Below are positions 24,001 to 33,000 of a DNA stretch of 64,000 bases, piece after piece. Every line of letters starts with the position of its first letter. The first letter of the stretch is position 1. Source of the stretch: UKL13-2 sp036394575 (GTDB lineage: Bacteria; Pseudomonadota; Gammaproteobacteria; Burkholderiales; Usitatibacteraceae); assembly GCA_036394575.1 (NCBI GenBank), contig DASWEY010000036.1:57800-121799 (forward strand), read 5' to 3'. Under the pieces are notes generated by a model. That model saw only the letters and a program-made list of their open reading frames with translations, ran no database searches and was not told the DNA's origin. Made by a program: the position numbers and the translations under genes.

Positions 24001-27000
24001 GTTCGCAGTGGCATAGTTAAATCCCACGGCCACAAGGCCGCCTGCCAATGCTGCCGCGTCCGCGTCCGCGTCGTTGGTTGAACCGCCGCGCACAATCAAG
24101 TTATTGGCGTATACCGCACCGTCCGAATGCGCATCGGCTGAACCGCCGGTATGCGCCAGGGCGACACTTATGCCAATGCCGACAGTCCCGCCGGATATGC
24201 CCGCCGTCTTCGCTACCGCAGTATTAGTTGCATCTGCAGAAACCTCCGCGGTGCCCCCAGCCGTTATTGTCGAACTGCTACCTGAATATGCGGACAGGGT
24301 CGCGGAATCGGTGGCTGTTGCCACAGCACCTGCACCTGCAACCACAAATCCACCTGAGCCCGCAAATGCTGTCGCTTTTGCGCCGCGCGCAGGTTTGCCA
24401 AGATTGTGCGAACTACGAATGGAAACGTTGCCGGACGTAGAGGTAACTGCTGCCCCTGTGCCCAAGTATGCAGTGACAACCGGCACCACCGATGCGCTCG
24501 CCAATGAGGCCGCTATGGCTCCCGCGCCGACACTCAATCCGAAAACCTGGGAGTTGGCATCAACGTCGGTGTTGGCATCAATCGTTACCGCACCCGAAGC
24601 GTTAACCGTAGCGCCATTGCCGATGGAAGCCGTCACCGTTGGTGAAACATCGGCAAAACTGAAATTCGCGGTCAGGCCGATTCCCCCCCCAGCCACTCCG
24701 TATGCCTGAGAATCTATGTCGACTGTCGAATCCGCTTCCACGGTAACTGAGCCGACTTGTGAAACTGAGCCAATATGGGCGTTGTCGCCAATTGCCGCAG
24801 TCGTGCTGCCATCAATGCCAGCACGAACGAACGAGGCGCCCACCGCTGCGGCACCAAGGACCGCGCCTATTGTTTTGCCCTTGAGCGTCTGATGAGAATC
24901 CGCCAGGACACTTACCGAGCTGGCACCATTGACCGAGGCATTGTTACCGATCCGAGCCTGATTAGTGCTTGAGTCATTTATAACGGCAACAGCGGCACCA
25001 AGACCGACAAACCCGCCACCACCGGCCACGGACAAAATGTCAATGTCCTCATCCAGATGAGACTTGACCGAGACTGGTCCGGCGGCAACCAGGGTGCCGC
25101 CTGCCGCTGCAGTCACATTTGAATTTATATTGGCGATACCTATCGACGCGCCGACGCCGACGGCACCGACGCCCACCGCCCCCATTGTCGTATTCAGCTC
25201 AAGGTCTTCATTGGCGTTGACGCGAATGGCGTCTCCCGCCCCAATATAGGTACCGGTATCGACTGTCGCTGCAGTGCCATTGGTAGCGGGTACGGCAGCT
25301 GCCAATTTGGCTGCAACGTCGGCAGCAGATGGCCTGCTGCTGCTAAGTGTATTCGCGCCACCCTTTGTGATTGACGCAAGTCGTTTGTCGCTGCTTTGTC
25401 GGTGATCGTTCGGGTCAGAAACGACCTTGTCGTCATAGGAAGAAAGTTGGCCGCTTACCTGTCCAGACGCACTTTCACCCTGGCGCTCGGCATCAGCATC
25501 CGCGGTATCCTGCCCTCCCCCTTGTTTGTCTCGTTGCAGCGCGTTTGTGGATGAAGCGTCGTCGTTACCATCGCCATCGGCGCCCTTATAACCGCTTTGC
25601 ATCGAATCGCCAACAGACCATACGGAAACTGCACCCGCAGCGCCAACGAATCCTCCTGCGCCGCTGATGAGGTAACTGTCGATTTCCTTGATGCCCAGTG
25701 CGTTGACTTCAACATCGTTCTTGGCGCTCACCATTGCGCCGTTGCGAATCTGCGCATTGACATTATTTTTAAGCACGCCGACATTAACGGCACCCGCAGC
25801 GCCTACAAACCCTCCGGCAACAGCACCAGCAAATGTTGTTATACGTGCTTCGTTACCTGCTCCGACATATACGCCTTGGCTAGCATTTGCTCCGGCATTC
25901 GCACCGGTCTGATTAATATCGGCATTCCCGATCCATGCCAGCGTATTGGAGCTTATTACGCTGACTTCCACCGCGCCGGATACCCCCACAAAACCACCAC
26001 CGGCGGCAACCGCAAGATGCAGCAATTTTTCGCCGGATTCCGCCTGTACGATAACGCCGTGACGGGTCGCGCCGTTGAAACCGTTAGCTGCGTCGCCCCC
26101 AGTCAGCGTCCCGTCAAAAACGCCAGTAGTCCCCGTTCCTGCCCCCTTGGCATCCACGGCCGCATTATCGGCAATAAAGGCTTGAGTGTCCTTGCTGATA
26201 ACCACGACACCAACAGACGCGCCAACCCCGACAAATCCCGCGCCAAGACCACCGCTGATGACCAAAACATTTGTGTCGTCGGACGACCGAACCACCGCAT
26301 CTCCGCCGGCCGATACAGTGCCGCTTACCGAAGCGTAAGTCTGATTGCTGAGACTTAGCACGCTGACACCGCCGCCTACGCCAACAACGCCGGCCGCGAT
26401 ACCCATTCCGACCATCAAAATATCTTCCGACGCGTGCGCATCGACGCGCACATCGTCCTTGGCTTTGACGATCGCGCCAGATCCGATGGTCGCTGAGGTA
26501 TCGTTGGCAAGAACCGTCACATCAACGCCGGGCGCGACGCCGGCAACGCCAAAACCTGCTCCTGCCGCCAGCGCCACATGGTGGAAATCGTTACCTGCAG
26601 CAACATTTACCGATTGTGCGGCGTCGGCACCCGCCTGATTGCTGTTTACGGATGCGCCTTGGCCGATATAAGCCTGGGTGTCGGTATTGATTACATTGAC
26701 TGCTGCCGCGATGGCGATGCCGGCTGTACCGCCGCCAATAGCCGCCGAGTAGGTCGCAATATCGTCTCTGTTAGTAGCGGTAACAGCGACGCCCCTAACA
26801 ATGGTTTGTCCAGAGACAAGCGTGCGCTGCCCGATTGTGGCCGGGTTAGTATCAGCATTGCCGTCCTGGTCGGTATCCACCCCTTGTACATCGGGTGAAT
26901 GAACCTGTCCGGCACTCTTCAAGTCGCCGCTGGACTGGCCCTTCGCATTTTTCGAATCAATTATTTCGACCGCGGGATCCAAAGTATGGCCGGCTCCAGT

Positions 27001-30000
27001 TCCCTGGCTCGTCAGATTCACTAGCCCATCGGCGCCGCCCGCTAGTGCGTGCTCCTTGGTGTCGTATAGTTTTACGGTGTTGCCGGAAACATTGACGAAG
27101 TAATTCTTGCCGTCGCTAAGGCCGCCAATTTCCGTGTTTGTCGCGCCAGCACCCTTGTGATAAGTAACATAATCGCCCGTCGCCAATCCGTCTGGAGAGC
27201 TGATATTGATACTGTCGTCGATCGTATTAACGTTACCTACCGGATCAAATTTTGGATGCGGCCTGACAGGTTCGGCAACGAATGAAACGCCGAATGCGCC
27301 CGTTGCTGCGCTGAGTCCGGCAGTCTGACCATCGCCGGTCACAGACGCTCCTGCTCCGATAAATGCCTGCGTATGCTTGTTGACAACGGTAACGGTTGCC
27401 GCAGCGCCTACTCCCGCGCCGCCGCCGACAGCAATGGTTGCCACTACCTTATCAAGCTCGGACTGGTCATCTGCCGCGATTCGAACCGTCCCAAGTGCAT
27501 GCACATCGCCGGCGCCGGCCGATGTGGCCGCCTCGTCCGGATCGTCACCAATGAAGGCGCGAGTGGTAAGGTCAAGCACATGGACGCTGGCATTGACGCC
27601 AACACCTGCGCTTCCGCCAACAGCAATACCAGCTGCTACCGAGGTAATGCTCTCACTTGAAGTGGCACTGACGTTAATATCGCCATCTACATGCGAGGTA
27701 ACGCCTGAATCCATATAGGCGGCCGTGTTTTTCACGAGCGAAAGCACATCCGCACCGACCGCAACGCCGACCGAGCCACCCACGCCGACAGAACCAGCAA
27801 CAGAAATAATCGTAGTGTCGTCAGACGCAGTGACCGAAACGTCAGGCGCCCCCGGTGCGCCTCCATTCTGCGCATTGACAGTCGCGCCACGGCCAACGGA
27901 AGCATACGTGCCTTCCGACAGTACATTAATGGTTGGGGCAACAGCAATGCCTGCCGAACTCGCTGCGCCACCGGCAGCAGTCAAGGCGATGATATCTTCG
28001 GTCGAGGTTGCATTGACCGCAACGCCATCGGTACCAGCAGATGTCACAATATTACGATTGCCAATTCGCGCCTCCACGGTGTCCAAATGTACCAGCGTGG
28101 TATTGGCAACGCCGACACCGGCGCTGCTCCCGACACCGATTGCGCCGCCTATCATCAACGCCTTGAAATCGCCGTTGGCGGTAATAGAGACATTTCCACC
28201 GGCCGTCATTGTTCCACCGGGGCCACTTGGCGTATCTTCCGTGTAGGCGCGCGTTTCCGTGCTCAGCACTTGTACTGCGATCGAGGCCGCTACGCCTGTT
28301 CCGCTGGTGCTCAAACCGAACGTCGCTGCGATGGAAGTAATATCGTCATTCGAATCGGCATTTACGGAAATATCACCTGCAGTCGCCGTAATATCGGTGC
28401 CCGATCCGACCCAGGCCATGGTGTTGCGCTCAATCACACCTACGTCCAAGCCAATACCGACGCCGGCGTTGCCAGTGGTTGCGCCAATACCCCCCGCCGC
28501 GCTAAACAATGTCAGCTTGTCGGTTGCGGCGATCATGACGTCCTGACCAGCCAGGATCGTCGCGTTGTCATCGATCGACGCATGCGTGTCGATGAAGAAC
28601 ACATTGATGCTTGAGGAGCCACCAACCGCCGTGCCGCCGGCACTGCCAGCAATGCCTGCAGCAAAGCTGGTCACCTTGACCGTGCCAATCAATGGCAATG
28701 TTTCCGCTTTGGGCTCAAGTGAAGCATCCGCAGTGACCTTGACCGATCCGCTGGCCGTGACTGTAGAGTCGTGTCCGATGCTCGCATTGGTATTCAGCCC
28801 GTTGACGATATTGATGGCAACGGCGACACCAATGCCGGTTTTGCCATCCGTGCTGATCGCACCACCGCCCGCTATATTCTGGATTTCGTTTTTGCTCTCG
28901 GCAGCTACACCAATGTCACCACCGGTCGCTGTCAGTATCGCACTCGAGCCGACAGTTGCATTGGTATCCAGATCGATATAGTTGAGAGAGATGGAACCAC
29001 CTATGGCCGTTCCCTTGGAAGCCGCGCCGGACAAAGCGCGTGACTGGAAGGTATTTGTCTCGCCGCTAATCATGACGGCGTCGACCGCAATATCCTGCCC
29101 CGTCAGATGCACGCCATTTCCTACTGCAGCGGTATTGGTGACAAAGGCCAGGTTCACGCCAACTGCCGCCGCGACGCCGGTGTCTGACTTGGTATTGGTC
29201 GATGTCGAGAGTCCCTGGACTGCCGCATCGGCCGCAATCTCCGCAGCAACCTTGAAATGCCCGGTGCCGGTAATCGAAACGCCGTTTGCCACGGTTGCAC
29301 TGTTGTCAACGTGCATATAGTTGACCGCAACTGACGCGGCAACGCTTGTCCCGCCAGACGATGCACTGTTACTCGATTGTCCATCGGCATTCGAATTGGC
29401 GGTGCCAGTACCACTGCTCTGGGCATTGCTTGCAGGCTTGTCGGTCGTGCCGGCCCGTTGCGTGGCGAAATCGGACTGCGAGTTGGTTTCCTGTTCGGAA
29501 TCCTTCGATTTATTGGCGTCTCCACCGCCCGAATTCCCGTCTTTGGTAGACGATGCTCCGGAGGCACTTCCTCTGGCCTCAGCCCTTGTATCCATGCGCG
29601 AGGTGGATTTAATCGTAAAGTCATGGGCTCCAGAGAAGTTGCGTGCAACGTTAGCTACCGTGTCGTCAGTCACGATATTGATTGCTACTGAGGCTCCGAC
29701 CGCCGTCTTGTCCCCTGCTGCCTCGCCCTTGGTAAGGGTGACCACCGAGTCTGCATGGGCCGCCTCGATTTGCAGGTCACCCGTCAGGGCAACGGTTCCG
29801 CCTGCGCCGCTTCCAACCTGGGCACGTGTGGTGTTCTCAACTACCGCTATCGCGATCGCCGCGCCGATATTGGTTCCGCCGCCACTGGCGCCATTTTCCG
29901 CCGTCGTGATCGCTGCATTGTCAGAGCTTGACGTAACGACAAAGTTGCCAGTGCTGCCCGATACCTGCTCACCATTTTCGATTTCGGCAATCGTATCGTT

Positions 30001-33000
30001 GAGGGCGATATTGAGCGCAAACGATGCGCCGACGCCGACGCTGCTGCCACCTGCCCCGCCAGATGAACCGGAGGGCACGGCTTTGACGAAATTCTCAGTG
30101 CGGCTTTGCGCATCGAGACCAACATTGCCACCGGTCAGTGTCAACTGTGTTGGCGTATTGTTTGGCGAACCATCGACCGGATCGGCATCGTAACCAATTA
30201 CCGCTCGACTATGGACTTTGGCGATATTGATGGCCACAGAACCGGCCACCCCTATCTTGCCGCCGCTCGCACCGGACTTGGCCTCAGTGCGGAAACTGTC
30301 GGTGTTATCCACCAGTTTCTGGTTGGTATTGCCGCCACTGGTCAGCGCAATCGTCTTGCCCTTAATGGCATCATCGCGGGTTGCTGCCAGCCCGGCATGA
30401 TTGTCTTCGATGATGACCACGTAGTAAGTAGTACCGTCGGTCAACCCGCCCATTGTGGAGCCGCCGCCATTGTTGTAGGTAACCGCATCGCCGGTGAAAA
30501 GATTGGCGTCGTCGCCCAGATCGACCACCCGGTGGGTACTGCTGGGGTCAAACAGAAAATCATCGCCCGGAATGACCAGAGGATTATCGGCATCGAGCGC
30601 ATATTTCAGCTTATGCCCCGTTCCGGAACCAGTCGAGGTCAGGTCCACCAGACCGTCACTGCCGCTAGCCTTGGCATGTTCGGCTGTGTCATACAGCTTG
30701 ATTTTCCCGCCATCTTCAGCACGGATGAAATAATCCGAACCATCGGTGAGCCCGCCGATGGCGATTCCACCATTTGCGTCATAGCTCTTCTTGTCGCCGG
30801 TTTTCAAGCCACTGTCGAGGCCGACAAAAATTGTGTCTTTCGCGGTGTCCACAATCGGCAATGTCGTCGTTTCAAATTTGACGTCCCGATCCGCTATGGT
30901 TGCCTTGACATTGACACCATCGGCGCTGACCACGGCGCCGGCGCCGATAAATGCCTCGTTCACCACATTGGCGACGCTCACCGAAACCCCGACACCAACA
31001 CCCGTGCCGCCTTCGCTGGTCGTCGCGCCGCCATCGGCAAGGGCAGACGATTCCGTCAAGTTTTGAGCCAACAGACTCAGGTTTGCGGTTCCGCCGCCAT
31101 TGTGAGCTGTAACATGCCGGCCTTCCGGAAGCGCCGCACTGGCCTGCGAGTTGGCAACGGTAACCGCCACGGCGCCGGCAACACTAACACCCTTGCCGGA
31201 AGAATCGTCACTTCCGGAAGTCTTGGCTTTGCTGTCCTCTGTACTTGCAGTCTTGCCGGTTGCAGAGGCATCCGTATCGGTAGCTTTCTTATCGGCGGCG
31301 CCTTGCTGGCCGGCCACCTTCTTGTCTACGCCATCCTCCTGCTCGCCGCCGGACCCTGCGTCGGTTTCCTGGTCGCCACCGGCGACGCTTGCCTTGGCCT
31401 TGGATTTGTTGACCGATACCGTGCGCGCATTGAAACCTACACTGCCGCCCGAATTAATGTCCCTGTTGGTGGTCGCGATTGCACTATCGGTGGAAATCAC
31501 CAACGCAAGCGATATCCCAACACCAGTGTCGCCAGATTCAGTATCGCCTTCACTGCTGGCGCCGATGGCGCCTTCATGTTGCGCGGTGACGGAAATTGCG
31601 CCCGAGTTTGCATTGGTGGCCGAATTGAAGCTGCCCAAAACCGCTTGCGTATCGTTGTTGGAAACGGATACGGCAATAACCGGCGTGATTGCGGTCTGCC
31701 CCTTCGAGCCGCCAGCCGCAGCCGTATCCAGCGCATTCAAAGATGACGCTGAAAGCGTAATGTCCTGGGCACCGATTATTTCGGCATCGTCGCCAATCTT
31801 GGCCAAGGTATCTGTCATGCCCACGTTCACGCCGATCGCCGCGCCCACGCCGGTCTTGCCGCCGCCTTCCTGCTTGCCGGTGGCCTTTACCTTGTTCTCG
31901 ACAAAATTTTCCGCGGTGAGCGCCACGTTTCCGGAATCGGTAAGCGTGACGGAAGCATTGTTGGAGACCAGCGCTTTCGCATGACTAAGGCCAACGTTGA
32001 CCGCCAATGCGCCCGCGATACCGGTATCGACGCCACTGACGCCGGCGATTGCCTCAGCCTTGAAACTGTCGGCATGATCGTCGCCGACTTGCGGCACCAA
32101 TGCTTTGACTATCACGCCATCGGCGGTTACGGTAGCATCGCCGATAAAAGCCTCGTTATAGACCTGCGCGACATTGACCGCTACAGCAATACCAACACCG
32201 GTTCCGGTTCCCGTTGGATCCGAATCAAAGCTGTGTTGCGTACCTGCAGGGGCAGGCGTGTCTTCGAGGTTAACGCGACCAGTTGCGCCTCCTGCTTCGG
32301 CATGTGCCTTGGTGTCATATAACGAAACCTTGTTATCAGCTTCATGCACATAGTAGGTATTGCCATCGGTAAGCCCCTTGATGCTGGTTCCGCCGCCATT
32401 ATGGTAGGTAACCTTGTCGCCGGTCTTCAGGCCGCCTTGTGCGCCCACGTCAACGGTGTCGTCGCCGTAATTGATGATATCAGCGGCTGTCGGATCAAAT
32501 TTCGCATTTGGCTGAACTGCGCTGCCGTCGGCAACTGCCTCCGCGTCAGTATTGTTTTCGGATTTTAATGTCAGCGTTCCATTCGTGACGCCAAAGCCGT
32601 TGCCGGCAATGATGGTGCGTCCATCCGGAATTGACGCGCGCGAAGTTGAATGCACCACAGTAATACCGACTGCGCCGGCAACCTGCACTTTTTGGGAACC
32701 GCCGCTTTCGCCCGTTCCCTCGGCCGAGGAACCGCTGGTATCACCGACAGATTTGCCGCCCTTGTCGATCGCTTTTCCATCGGCAAAGGTTTTTTGCTTG
32801 TCGACTTTCTGGTTTACACCGCCTTTGTCGGCGTCTTCGCTGCCGTCCGCAGGCTTGTCGTCTTTGTCGCCGCCGGCGACGCTGGCTTTGGCACGTGACT
32901 TGTTGGCGGAGACAGACCGTGCATTGAATGCAATGGCGCCGCCCGCGGCCAAATCGCGGGACGTGGTGGCCGCGGCAAAATCGGTCGCCACCGTAAGGGC

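Noticed and set aside
30106..31746. 546-residue open frame on the plus strand opposite the giant gene
   Set aside because: It mirrors the giant gene's repetitive coding sequence, has no ribosome site or recognisable domain, and many similar plus-strand frames (for example 15796-16665, 19169-19945, 29321-30193) appear along the gene.
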